Positions 23,783 to 32,390 of a DNA stretch of 64,000 nucleotides are shown piece after piece. Below the pieces are notes generated by a model. The model saw only the letters and a list, made by a program, of their open reading frames with translations. It ran no database searches and had not been told where the DNA came from. Position 1 is the stretch's first letter; each line of letters begins with the position of its first letter. The stretch spans positions 62,001-126,000 of the forward strand of contig NZ_JBLZNC010000006.1 in the NCBI RefSeq assembly GCF_048553715.1. The letters are read 5' to 3'. Position numbers and translations under genes: made by a program. The stretch comes from Sagittula sp048553715. Lineage in GTDB: Bacteria > Pseudomonadota > Alphaproteobacteria > Rhodobacterales > Rhodobacteraceae.

Positions 23783-24822
23783 GCCGTGTACAGACCGTGA
23801 CCGTCGGGCCGGGAGACGGAGACCAGCGGCTTGATCGCTGGATGAAACGCATGTTCCCGCATGTGGCGCAGGGCCGTATCGAAAAGATGTGCCGCAAGGG
23901 CGAAATCCGCGTTGATGGCGGTCGGGTGAAGGCGTCCACACGTCTGGAGCCGGGCCAGCAGGTGCGCATCCCGCCGCTGCCGGAACCCGGACAGATCGAA
24001 AGCGCGCCCAAGCCCAAGGTCACCGACAAGGATGCCGAGCTGATCCAAAGCTGTGTGATCTACCGCGATGACCACATCATCGCCATTAACAAACCGCCGG
24101 GCTTGCCGACGCAAGGCGGCAGCAAACAGACCCGTCACGTGGACGGTTTGGCCGAGGCGCTGACCTTTGGCTACGATGAAAAGCCGCGTCTGGTGCATCG
24201 TCTGGACAAGGACACCTCGGGGGTTTTGCTGTTGGCGCGGACACGGGCCATGGCCAAGGCGCTGACAGAGGCGATCCGCCATCGTGAGACGCGCAAGATC
24301 TACTGGGCGCTGTGTGCCGGCGTGCCGGTGCCCTACCTTGGCGAGATCAAATACGGTCTGGTCAAAGCCCCCGGTCATGGCCGCGGCGGCGAGGGCGAGA
24401 AGATGCTTTGCGTCCATCCCAACGAGGTACAGCGAACCGAGGGCGCCAAACGTGCGCACAGCTATTACGCCACGCTTTACCGTGTGGCGAGCCGCGCGTC
24501 CTGGGTCGCGCTGGAGCCGTTGACCGGCCGCACGCACCAGCTGCGCGCGCATATGGCAGAGATTGGCCACCCGATTATCGGAGATGGCAAGTATGGCGGG
24601 TCGGGTCAGGAAAACCTTGGCGACGGCTGGGGCGCACAGCTTGGCGGTGTTATCTCGAAAAAGCTGCATCTGCACGCGCGGTCGATGACGTTGGAACATC
24701 CCGTGACAAAGAAACCCCTGACCGTGACGGCGAAGCTGCCTGAGCATATGGCACACAGCTGGCAAACGCTGGGCTGGGAGGAAGACTTTGCCGACCCCGA
24801 TCCGTTCGAGGCGCTGCATTGA
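23779..24822 (+). CDS. RluA-family pseudouridine synthase (RluC-like)
   Basis: 347-residue pseudouridine synthase that isomerises uridines in 23S rRNA. It has an N-terminal S4 RNA-binding domain (QRLDRWMKRMFPHVAQGRIEKMCRKGEIRVDG, residues about 14-50). The RluA catalytic domain has motif HRLDKDTSGVLLLA, with catalytic Asp143, and GRTHQLRAHM. The start at 23779 overlaps crcB (ATGA) and the end overlaps the HAD gene (TTGA). RluC is the nearest E. coli relative by layout; the exact target positions cannot be assigned. Confidence 0.92.
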   Translation: MSRVQTVTVGPGDGDQRLDRWMKRMFPHVAQGRIEKMCRKGEIRVDGGRVKASTRLEPGQQVRIPPLPEPGQIESAPKPKVTDKDAELIQSCVIYRDDHIIAINKPPGLPTQGGSKQTRHVDGLAEALTFGYDEKPRLVHRLDKDTSGVLLLARTRAMAKALTEAIRHRETRKIYWALCAGVPVPYLGEIKYGLVKAPGHGRGGEGEKMLCVHPNEVQRTEGAKRAHSYYATLYRVASRASWVALEPLTGRTHQLRAHMAEIGHPIIGDGKYGGSGQENLGDGWGAQLGGVISKKLHLHARSMTLEHPVTKKPLTVTAKLPEHMAHSWQTLGWEEDFADPDPFEALH

Positions 24823-25487
24823 CCGATCTGAAGCTGGTAATTTTCGACGTCGACGGCACCTTGGTCGACAGTCAAGGCGATATCCTTGCGGCGATGCAGG
24901 CGGCATTCGATTCCGAAGAGCTGGTGGTGCCCGCGCGCAAGGATGTGCTGGCCATTGTGGGCCTGTCCCTGCCCGAAGCGATGGCGCGGCTGGCCCCGGA
25001 CGTTGCAGAGGCGCGGCGCAGCCAGATGGTCGAGGCCTACAAGGCGGCCTATGCCGCGCATGTGACGGCCAAAGCCTCGCCTCTGTATGATGGGATACCG
25101 GCGCTGCTGGACCGTTTGGCGGCCATTGACGAGTTGCTGCTGGGCGTGGCCACAGGAAAGTCGCGGCGCGGGCTGACCCGTCTTCTGGCCGAACACAATA
25201 TGACGCAGCGCTTTGTCACCACGCAGGTGTCGGACAACCACCCGTCCAAGCCGCATCCGGCGATGTTGTTTTCCGCGTTGGAGGACACCGGGCTGGATGC
25301 CGCGCAGGCCGTGATGATCGGCGACACGAGCTATGACATGGATATGGCGCAGGCGGCGGGGATACGCGGCATCGGGGTCACTTGGGGCTATCATCCCGCC
25401 TCTGCGCTGCAGGCTGCATCACGGATCGTCGACGATACGCAGGCGTTAGGCGCCGCAATCGCTGACCTGCTGGAGATAAAACTATGA
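24819..25487 (+). CDS. HAD-family hydrolase, phosphoglycolate-phosphatase-like
   Basis: 222-residue HAD-superfamily phosphatase. Motif I is FDVDGTLVDS (nucleophile Asp), motif II is the Thr in VATGKSRRGL, motif III is the Lys in DNHPSKPHP, and motif IV is MIGDTSYDMDMA. The cap is helical, as in Gph-type enzymes. The start is a TTG at 24819 overlapping the stop of the previous gene (TTGA). It overlaps the ATP12 gene by 4 bases at the end. The substrate is not determined. Confidence 0.9.
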   Translation: MTDLKLVIFDVDGTLVDSQGDILAAMQAAFDSEELVVPARKDVLAIVGLSLPEAMARLAPDVAEARRSQMVEAYKAAYAAHVTAKASPLYDGIPALLDRLAAIDELLLGVATGKSRRGLTRLLAEHNMTQRFVTTQVSDNHPSKPHPAMLFSALEDTGLDAAQAVMIGDTSYDMDMAQAAGIRGIGVTWGYHPASALQAASRIVDDTQALGAAIADLLEIKL

Positions 25488-26206
25488 GCGAATGGGCGCC
25501 AAAACGGTTCTGGAAAACCACCACTGTGGACGCGGTCGAGGGCGGCTTTGCCGTCCAGCTTGACGGGCGCGGCGTAAAGACGCCGGCGAAAACCCCGCTG
25601 GTGGTGCCCACACGCGGTCTGGCAGACGCGATTGCCGCCGAATGGGAGGCGCAGGAGGACAAGGTCGATCCGGCGACCATGCCCTTTACGCGCACGTCGA
25701 ATTCGGCGCTGGACAAGGTCACTCTGCAACATGCCGCTGTGGCGGATATGCTGGCGGCCTATGGCGACAGCGATCTGCTGTGCTACCGCGCCGATCACCC
25801 CGAAGAGCTGGTCGACCGGCAGGCCGCAGGCTGGGATCCGCTGCTGGCGTGGGCCGCGCAGGATCTGGATGCGCCGCTGGCCGCGCGCACGGGTGTGATC
25901 CACGCCCCGCAAGACCCCGAAGCGCTGGAAAACCTGCGCGCGCAGGTCCATGCGCAGACGCCGTTCCAGCTCGCGGCCTTTCACGATTTGGTGGCAATGT
26001 CGGGGTCTTTGGTCGTGGCCTTTGCCGTCGCGCGGGGGCGGCTTGATGCGCAGGACGGTTGGGAGCTGTCGCGCATTGATGAGCTGTGGAACGAAGAACA
26101 ATGGGGCGCGGACGAGGAAGCCACTGAAACCGCCAATTACAAGCAGGGGGAATTCCTGCATGCGGCACGGTTTCATGCCTTGGCTTCCGAGGGTGTAAAA
26201 GGTTAA
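25484..26206 (+). CDS. ATP12-family F1-ATPase assembly chaperone
   Basis: 240-residue ATP12-type chaperone, which in mitochondria protects the F1 alpha subunit during ATP synthase assembly; alphaproteobacteria carry the bacterial version. Family features are RFWKTTTVDAVEGGFAVQLDGRGVKTPAKTPLVVPT, IAAEWEAQEDKVDPATMPFTRTSNSALD, and the C-terminal helix with YKQGEFLHAARFHAL. It starts inside the stop of the HAD gene (ATGA) and ends this overlapped operon. The ATP synthase genes are not in the window. Confidence 0.93.
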   Translation: MSEWAPKRFWKTTTVDAVEGGFAVQLDGRGVKTPAKTPLVVPTRGLADAIAAEWEAQEDKVDPATMPFTRTSNSALDKVTLQHAAVADMLAAYGDSDLLCYRADHPEELVDRQAAGWDPLLAWAAQDLDAPLAARTGVIHAPQDPEALENLRAQVHAQTPFQLAAFHDLVAMSGSLVVAFAVARGRLDAQDGWELSRIDELWNEEQWGADEEATETANYKQGEFLHAARFHALASEGVKG

Positions 26207-26364
26207 TTCCGAGCCAAAGAGTCGGGTCTTGGTCCCTTGACCTCTTGGCAGTATTCCGCCCAAACTGTGGGCGCTTCGTGGGGCTGTACGGTCAGCGGCC
26301 TGCGGGGCTGCGGTGTCGAAAAGGTCGCCGAGCCCAGGCCAGAAGACCCGAGTGAGAGGATGGC

Positions 26365-27375
26365 ATGTACAGGACTTTTTGCGCTGGCGCTTTGATGCTG
26401 GCTGCAACCACCGCAACGGCGAACACGCTGGAGGATGTCACAGCACGCGGCACGCTGAACTGCGGCGTAAACGCGGGGCTTGTGGGCTTTGCGATGCAGG
26501 ACAGCAATGGCACCTGGCGTGGCTTTGACGTGGGCCTGTGCCGCGCTGTTGCCGCTGCGGTTCTGGGAGATCCTGCGGCCGTCAACTTTGTCGAAACCAC
26601 TGCGGCCAGCCGTTACGACGCGCTGAACGCAGGGGATATCGATCTGCTTGTCCGCAACACCACGTGGAGCTTTTCCAGCGACGTTGACCTGAAAGTCGAT
26701 TTTGCAGGGATCAATTACTACGACGGGCAGGCGTTTATGGTGCCCAAGGCGCTTGGCCTGTCGTCGGCGCGTGAACTGGACGGTCGGTCGATCTGTATTC
26801 AGGAGGGCACAACCAGCGCCCAGAATGTCGCCGAATATTTCCGCCGCTACGAGATGAGCTACCAGAGCGTGGCGATCGAGAACACGGCGGACGCGCAGAC
26901 CAAATATCTTAACGGGGACTGCGACGTCTACAGCACCGATGCCTCGCAACTGGCGGCGATTCGCGCGACCTTTGCCACGCCAAGCGATCATGTGCTGCTG
27001 GAGGATATCATCTCCAAGGAGCCGCTTGGCCCTGCGGTGCGGCACGGCGATGACGACTGGGCCGATGTGGTGCGTTGGACGCTGAATGCGCTGATTGCGG
27101 CCGAAGAGCTGGGCGTGACCTCCGCCAATATCGACGAATTGCGCCTGCAGGGGACAGACACGCCCGAGATCAACCGCCTGATCGGCGTTGATGGGGTGCT
27201 GGGCGATATGCTGGGGCTGGATGCGGATTGGGCGCTGCGCGCAATCAAGGCAGGTGGCAACTATGGCGAGCTTTTCGCGCGCAACATCGGGGCAAACACG
27301 CCGATTGGATTGTCGCGTGGTTTGAACCTGCAATGGACCGAAGGCGGGTTGCTGTATAGCCCTCCGTTCCGCTGA
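26365..27375 (+). CDS. AapJ-like amino-acid ABC transporter substrate-binding protein (orphan)
   Basis: 336-residue periplasmic solute-binding protein of family 3. A signal peptide (FCAGALMLAATTATANT) is followed by TLEDVTARGTLNCGVNAGLVGFA, the usual first strand of general L-amino-acid binding proteins of the AapJ/BztA type. Conserved DVGLCRAVAAAVLGD and QEGTTSAQNVAEYF are present. GAGAGGAT lies upstream of the start. No permease or ATPase genes of an aapQMP system flank it, so it must work with a transporter elsewhere or have a sensing role. Confidence 0.9.
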   Translation: MYRTFCAGALMLAATTATANTLEDVTARGTLNCGVNAGLVGFAMQDSNGTWRGFDVGLCRAVAAAVLGDPAAVNFVETTAASRYDALNAGDIDLLVRNTTWSFSSDVDLKVDFAGINYYDGQAFMVPKALGLSSARELDGRSICIQEGTTSAQNVAEYFRRYEMSYQSVAIENTADAQTKYLNGDCDVYSTDASQLAAIRATFATPSDHVLLEDIISKEPLGPAVRHGDDDWADVVRWTLNALIAAEELGVTSANIDELRLQGTDTPEINRLIGVDGVLGDMLGLDADWALRAIKAGGNYGELFARNIGANTPIGLSRGLNLQWTEGGLLYSPPFR

Positions 27376-27379
27376 GGCG

Positions 27380-27868
27380 TCAGTCCGTCAGGTCACGTCC
27401 CACAGCAAAATCAACAAGTTGCCCGGTGCCCGGTCGCAGGTCGGCCCAAGTGTCGATATCGAAATCGGTGACCAATGTGGCGCAGGTCGGGTAGTCTTCC
27501 CAACGTTCGTGATTGGGGGCTTGGGCGACCAGCACATGGGCGAGGTCGGCAATGCCGGGATTATGGCCGACCAGCAAAACACAGTCGCCAGAGCACCCTC
27601 GAAGGTCCGCCAAAAGCGAGTCTGCCTCCGCAAGATAAAGCGATTTGCGGTAACAGGTGGGCGCAGCCATCGCGAGATGTTCCAGCGTCTCACGCGTGCG
27701 GGCCGCGCTGGAACACAGGATCTCGTCCGGAATGTACCCCACATCGTGCAGCCACAACCCCATCGCCTGCGCAGACCGACGCCCGCGCCCGTTCAAGGGG
27801 CGCGCCACATCGGCGGTCCCATGTTTCCAGTCGGATTTGGCGTGGCGCATCAGGATCAGGCGTTTCAT
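27380..27868 (-). CDS. sixA: SixA-like phosphohistidine phosphatase
   Basis: 162-residue histidine-phosphatase-superfamily protein of the SixA type, which removes phosphate from phosphohistidine in signalling proteins. The active-site RHG-type motif is LMRHAKSDW (His at residue 9). Later catalytic residues include Arg in SSAARTRETL and the second His in LVGHNPGI. It converges with the binding-protein gene. Four bases separate it from the ferredoxin-like gene upstream, with which it may be cotranscribed. Confidence 0.88.
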   Translation of the reverse strand: MKRLILMRHAKSDWKHGTADVARPLNGRGRRSAQAMGLWLHDVGYIPDEILCSSAARTRETLEHLAMAAPTCYRKSLYLAEADSLLADLRGCSGDCVLLVGHNPGIADLAHVLVAQAPNHERWEDYPTCATLVTDFDIDTWADLRPGTGQLVDFAVGRDLTD

Positions 27869-27872
27869 AAGG

Positions 27873-28529
27873 TTACTCTTTCATGAAGGCCGCCATGTGA
27901 AAAGCTGACTGAACGGGTAGGCGGTGGAATTCTGCCGCAGCCGCGCCCGATACGGGACAGGCGCGACGCACCAGACAGCCCTGGTGACAGGTTTTGCCGT
28001 CGTCCGTGCGCAGATAGGCTTTGCAGGTTGGCACGTCGTAGGTGTCCTGCCCCAATGCGTCCACCGGGCAAGCGGTGAGGCAGGGGGCATGGCAGCCGGT
28101 GCAGGGGCTATCAGGGGCTGCATCCACGGGCAACGGCACCGGCAGCGCAATCGCCCCGCGAAAGGACAGGAACAGCCCTGTCACATCATGCACCAGCAAC
28201 CCGACAGGAGACGACCAGCAGCGCCCCGAGGCCAGCGCCCATTGGATGAAGGGCGCGAAAGGCGGTCCGTCCGAGGGGAGGATCGCCTTGCCGCCGAATT
28301 GTTCTGCAATGGGGGACAGGACGCGGCGCGACCAGCGGTCCAGCGGGTCCGCAGATTGGTCGCGGTATTCGGGGGAGGCGGTGAAGATCTCCCAGAACGC
28401 TGGCTCGTCCGGCCCGACCAGAACGATGCTGCGCGTGTCATCGGGCAGCACCTCACAGGGGGCGGGCCCGTTGACCACAGCGCGCGGTATCAGACCGACC
28501 GCGCGCAGCGTGTCGGCCAGATCGGTCAC
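27873..28529 (-). CDS. Iron-sulfur (ferredoxin-like) protein
   Basis: 218-residue protein with an uncharacterised N-terminal half and a cysteine-rich C-terminal half. Cys143-x2-Cys146-x3-Cys150-x3-Cys154-Pro is a 4Fe-4S-like motif, and further cysteines (169, 181, 185, 191) could complete a second cluster. The layout recalls the C-terminal part of epoxyqueuosine reductase, but no cobalamin domain is recognisable. The start is a GTG at 28529 overlapping the argB stop (GTGA), so translation is coupled to argB. The function is unknown. Confidence 0.78.
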   Translation of the reverse strand: MTDLADTLRAVGLIPRAVVNGPAPCEVLPDDTRSIVLVGPDEPAFWEIFTASPEYRDQSADPLDRWSRRVLSPIAEQFGGKAILPSDGPPFAPFIQWALASGRCWSSPVGLLVHDVTGLFLSFRGAIALPVPLPVDAAPDSPCTGCHAPCLTACPVDALGQDTYDVPTCKAYLRTDDGKTCHQGCLVRRACPVSGAAAAEFHRLPVQSAFHMAAFMKE

Positions 28530-29416
28530 TTGCGTTTCAGCGGGGGCAGCGATTCACTGCGGATCATCGAACCTGAGCCATGTTCTGTGAACAACTCCAG
28601 CAGGCAGGCGTTGGGCACGCGGCCATCGACGATGACCACCGCGCGAACGCCCTCCTCCAGCGCTTTGAGCGCGGTTTCGGTCTTCGGGATCATGCCGCCC
28701 GCGATCACACCCGAATCGGTCAGGCGGCGGATGTCGGCGGGGCTGAGCTCTGTCATGACTTCGCCGCTGTCGTCCTTGACCCCTGCGACATCGGTGAGCA
28801 GCAGCAGGCGGTCGGCTTGCAGCGCACCCGCGATGGCGCCAGCCGCGGTGTCGCCGTTCACGTTAAAGGTTTCCAACGGGTCCTCGCCCGTGGCCACAGG
28901 CGCTACGACAGGGATGATGCCTGCCGCGAACAGATCGCGCAGCACCTGTACGTTCATTTCGATCGGTTTGCCGACAAAACCCAGTTCGGGGTCGTCTGCG
29001 GCACAAACCATCAGGTCGTCATCCTTGCCCGACAGGCCGACCGCGCGGCCGCCCTCGTCCATGATGGCCTGAACGATGCGCTTGTTGACCAGCCCTGTCA
29101 GGACCATTTCCACCACCTCGACCGTGGCTTGGTCAGTCACACGCTTGCCCCGGACAAACCGCGATTCGATGTTCAGCTTGGCCAGCATTTCGTTGATCAT
29201 CGGGCCGCCGCCGTGAACGACGACAGGGTTCACGCCGACCTGTCGCATCAATACGATGTCACGGGCGAACTGGGCCATCGCCTCTGCATCGCCCATGGCG
29301 TTGCCGCCGAATTTAACCACAACGATCGCGCCCGAGTAGCGCTGCAGATAGGGCAGGGCCTCGGACAGGGTGCGGGCGGTGGCTTTCCAGTCTTTGTTCA
29401 TGTTGCGCGGTCTCAT
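28526..29416 (-). CDS. argB: Acetylglutamate kinase
   Basis: N-acetylglutamate kinase, the second step of arginine synthesis. The 296-residue product has the nucleotide/phosphate loops VVKFGGNAMGD and VVVHGGGPMINEMLAKL, SRFVRGKRVTD, FNVNGDTAAGAIAGAL and LLLTDVAGVKD. The start at 29416 was chosen for AAGGA about 8 bases upstream; ATG at 29401 is an alternative. It follows engB on the minus strand, an order common in Rhodobacterales. Confidence 0.97.
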   Translation of the reverse strand: MRPRNMNKDWKATARTLSEALPYLQRYSGAIVVVKFGGNAMGDAEAMAQFARDIVLMRQVGVNPVVVHGGGPMINEMLAKLNIESRFVRGKRVTDQATVEVVEMVLTGLVNKRIVQAIMDEGGRAVGLSGKDDDLMVCAADDPELGFVGKPIEMNVQVLRDLFAAGIIPVVAPVATGEDPLETFNVNGDTAAGAIAGALQADRLLLLTDVAGVKDDSGEVMTELSPADIRRLTDSGVIAGGMIPKTETALKALEEGVRAVVIVDGRVPNACLLELFTEHGSGSMIRSESLPPLKRK

Positions 29417-29483
29417 TTCGACGTCCTTGGGCGGGGTGCGGCCAACATGCCGCGAAGCGGGGCAAAGTTCCAGTGGCCCTGCG

Positions 29484-30137
29484 TCAGGTCAGACTGGCAA
29501 TAATGGCGCGCAGCGTGGGAATGCCGTCACCCTTTTCCGACGAGGTCACCACCAGTTCGGGATAGGCGGCGGGGTGTTTGTTCAACGCGGCGCGCACTTG
29601 GGTCAGAACCTTGTCCTGATCCCATTTCTTAACCTTGTCCTGTTTGGTCAGCACGACCTGAAACGGCACAGCAGAGCGGTCGAGCAGGGACATGATCTCC
29701 TCGTCAACGGCTTTGACGCCGTGCCGGAAATCCACCAGCACAAAAGCCCGTTTCAAGGTGGCGCGCCCGGACAGATATTGTTTCAACAGGCGCTGCCATT
29801 TCTCGACCACCGGCAGGGGCGCGTTGGCGTAACCGTAACCCGGCAGGTCTACGAGGTATTTTTCCGCGCCAAGCGTGAAGTAGTTGATTTCCTGTGTGCG
29901 GCCCGGCGTGTTGGAGGCACGTGCCAACGCCTTGCGCCCGGTGAGCGCGTTGATCAGGCTGGATTTGCCCACATTGGACCGTCCGGCAAAGCAGACCTCG
30001 GGGCGGTCATCGGGGGGCAGGCCGTCCATGGCCACCACGCCTTTGACGAAATCGACCTCGTCGCCGACAAAAAGTTTGCGCGCGGCCTCGCGGGTCGCGT
30101 CATCGGGGGTCTCTGCAATCGGGAATTCTAGCTGCAT
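29484..30137 (-). CDS. engB: Ribosome biogenesis GTP-binding protein EngB/YsxC
   Basis: 217-residue GTPase for 50S subunit assembly. G1 is GRSNVGKSS (residues 52-60), G2 lies in the switch around TPGRTQEINYF, G3 is DLPGYGYA, and G4 is TKQDK. The start MQLEFPIAET at 30137 fits the family; an upstream in-frame extension does not look coding. It is downstream of yidC and upstream of argB. Confidence 0.95.
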   Translation of the reverse strand: MQLEFPIAETPDDATREAARKLFVGDEVDFVKGVVAMDGLPPDDRPEVCFAGRSNVGKSSLINALTGRKALARASNTPGRTQEINYFTLGAEKYLVDLPGYGYANAPLPVVEKWQRLLKQYLSGRATLKRAFVLVDFRHGVKAVDEEIMSLLDRSAVPFQVVLTKQDKVKKWDQDKVLTQVRAALNKHPAAYPELVVTSSEKGDGIPTLRAIIASLT

Positions 30138-30388
30138 GCCAGTACCTGTCTCTTGTCGCCCTTGGCGATGCTGTGCGTGTGGGCCGTTCCGGGGCGTTCC
30201 CGTAGCCATAGGGTGACCCAAGCCATCAGACCGGGCAACCTGTTTCGATGTCGGTGGCCAATCGCCTTGGGCAAACCAGGCACTGGCATGAAGGGCGGTG
30301 CGGGACGCATCCCGACGGTTTGTGCGTTACGCTAAAATGACGACAGGGCGCAAGATGCGCCCCGCCCGGTGGTGTGCCGTCTAACGGT

Positions 30389-30420
30389 GGATCGCCGCGT
30401 CATCTGTGACGCGACGATCC
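30389..30420 (-). other. Long interrupted hairpin downstream of yidC
   Basis: GGATCG-C-CGCGTCA pairs with TGACGCG-A-CGATCC around TCTG, starting 6 bases after the yidC stop codon on the minus strand. There is no T-run in that direction, so it may be an mRNA 3' stabiliser or partial terminator between yidC and engB. Confidence 0.6.
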
Positions 30421-30425
30421 GGCTG

Positions 30426-32225
30426 TTATTTCGACGCGGTCTTGGCCTTGTTGCCGCGAATGTTGCCGAGAATGTCCGGCTTATACCCGTGGCGGCGCAT
30501 GATCGTGTACTGCTGGATAAAGGTAATCACGTTGTTTGTGATCCAGTACACCACCAGTCCCGATGCAAACCCACCCAGCATGAACATGAACACCCAAGGC
30601 ATCCACGCAAAGATCATTTGCTGTGCGGGGTCAGCGGGGGCCGGGTTCAGTTTTTGCTGCAGCCACATGGAAATCCCGAGCAGCAAAGGCAGAATGCCGA
30701 TGAAGATCAGCGCCATGATGCTGCCACCTTCGGGCGCGCCCCACGGGAGCAGGCCAAACAGGTTGAAGATAGAGGTGGGGTCCGGCGCGCTGAGGTCGCG
30801 GAAGGGACCAAAGAAGTCCGCATGACGCAGTTCCAGCGTGACGAAAATCACCTTGTACAGCGAGAAGAAGATCGGGATCTGCAGCAAGATCGGCAGGCAG
30901 CCGGCGGCAGGGTTGACCTTTTTCTCTTTGTACAGGGCCATCATGTCCCGCTGGAGCTTTTCGCGGTCGTCGCCGGCACGCTCCTTGATCTTCTCCATTT
31001 CCGGCTGGAGCTCTTTCATCTTCGCCATGGAGGCGTAGGATTTATAGGCCAGCGGGAAAAGGATCGCCTTCAGCAGAACTGTCAGCGCGATAATGGCCAG
31101 ACCCATGTTGCCGATCATCAGGTTCAGCCAGTGCAGAACCGCAAAGATCGGCTTCGTCAGGAAGAAGAACCAGCCCCAGTCGATCGAATCGATGAAACGG
31201 TCAATGCCCTGGGCCTGATACTCGCGAATGGTTTCCCATTCTTTGGCGCCCGCAAACAAGCGGGTCGAGACCGCGACGGTTTCACCGGCGGCGAGCTGGC
31301 GGGTCGCAAGAACAGCCTCGGACTGATAGATGTCGCTGCGCGGATCGTATTTGATGACTGATTTGAATGGCTGATCGTTGCCGGGCACCAACATGGCCAT
31401 CCAGTAGTGATCGGTGAACCCGACCCAGCCGCTTTGTTCAGCGCGTTCGACCGTGGCGGGCGCGCCTTCGCTTGCGTTGACGTCGAGGTCCGGCATATCC
31501 GCATAAGTCGTCAGTTCCAGAATGCCGTCCGACATCTGCATGGCACCTTCATGCAAGACGAAGAAACGCTTGCCTTCGGGTTCGCCGTGACGTGCCACGA
31601 TGCCATAGGGCGCGAGGCTGACATTGGCGTCAGTAGGGTTTTCCACTGTTTGCGTGACGTCAAACATATAGTCGGCGTCGATGGAAATCTCGCGCCGGAA
31701 CACCAGCCCGGTGGGGCTGTCCCAACGGAGGGTGATCGGGGCGTCCGGTGTGAGGTTTTCACCGGATTCCAGCGTCCACTGCGTGTTCGCGCCGGGCACA
31801 TCATCACCGGCAAGGCCGTTGCCGGGCGCCCAACCGTAAAGAACGTAATAGGCATCGTCGTTGCCGACCGGGTCGAGCATCTGGACGATTTCATCACTGT
31901 CCAACGATACGGTGTAGTCCTTGAGGCGGAGATCATCGATCCGGCCACCCAACAGCGAAATGCTACCTTCGACGCGCGGCGTGTCGACGGCGATCCGAGG
32001 TGCATCGGATGCGGTGGTCTCTGGCGCGATTTGGTCTGTCGTTCCCGGTGCCGCGGCAGGGGCAGATGCCACGCCATCGGCGGAAGGAGCGATAGTTTCG
32101 GTCACCGCGGCGGGATCATTGGGATCCTCCACCGGTGGGGGCGGTTGGAAGAAGATGAACCAGACGAGCATGACGGCAAAGCTAAGCACCGTCGCCAGTA
32201 GTAGGTTCTTGTTCTGTTCATCCAT
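30426..32225 (-). CDS. yidC: Membrane protein insertase YidC
   Basis: 599-residue Oxa1/YidC insertase. The N-terminal helix NLLLATVLSFAVMLVWFIFF is followed by a large periplasmic domain. The C-terminal core has helices around WGWFFFLTKPIFAVLHW, the cytoplasmic loop YKSYASMAKMKELQPEMEKIKER, and CLPILLQIPIFFSLYKVIF. The linker after helix 1 is Pro/Asp/Thr-rich. It belongs to the rpmH-rnpA-yidD-yidC neighbourhood, here with ttcA and an EAL gene between yidD and yidC. Confidence 0.97.
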   Translation of the reverse strand: MDEQNKNLLLATVLSFAVMLVWFIFFQPPPPVEDPNDPAAVTETIAPSADGVASAPAAAPGTTDQIAPETTASDAPRIAVDTPRVEGSISLLGGRIDDLRLKDYTVSLDSDEIVQMLDPVGNDDAYYVLYGWAPGNGLAGDDVPGANTQWTLESGENLTPDAPITLRWDSPTGLVFRREISIDADYMFDVTQTVENPTDANVSLAPYGIVARHGEPEGKRFFVLHEGAMQMSDGILELTTYADMPDLDVNASEGAPATVERAEQSGWVGFTDHYWMAMLVPGNDQPFKSVIKYDPRSDIYQSEAVLATRQLAAGETVAVSTRLFAGAKEWETIREYQAQGIDRFIDSIDWGWFFFLTKPIFAVLHWLNLMIGNMGLAIIALTVLLKAILFPLAYKSYASMAKMKELQPEMEKIKERAGDDREKLQRDMMALYKEKKVNPAAGCLPILLQIPIFFSLYKVIFVTLELRHADFFGPFRDLSAPDPTSIFNLFGLLPWGAPEGGSIMALIFIGILPLLLGISMWLQQKLNPAPADPAQQMIFAWMPWVFMFMLGGFASGLVVYWITNNVITFIQQYTIMRRHGYKPDILGNIRGNKAKTASK

Positions 32226-32390
32226 CGGGGGGGCCTGCCTTTCCGTTTGAAAGTCCCGACGGGTTCAAACGCCCCAAGGCCCAAAGGTCAAGCATATTTC
32301 CGTTCCGCAAGCGGGATCTGGGCAAAACGCCACAAGAATGCGTGTTTCGAAGAGAGATCAAGACGCCCGTCCCTAGGTTCGCAAGTCGCG

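Noticed and set aside
30128..30310. 60-residue minus-strand frame between yidC and engB
   Set aside because: It has a few protein-like residues (LPGLMAWVTLWLRERPG) and ends over the engB start, so coupling is conceivable. There is no good ribosome binding site and no recognisable family. Too weak to list.
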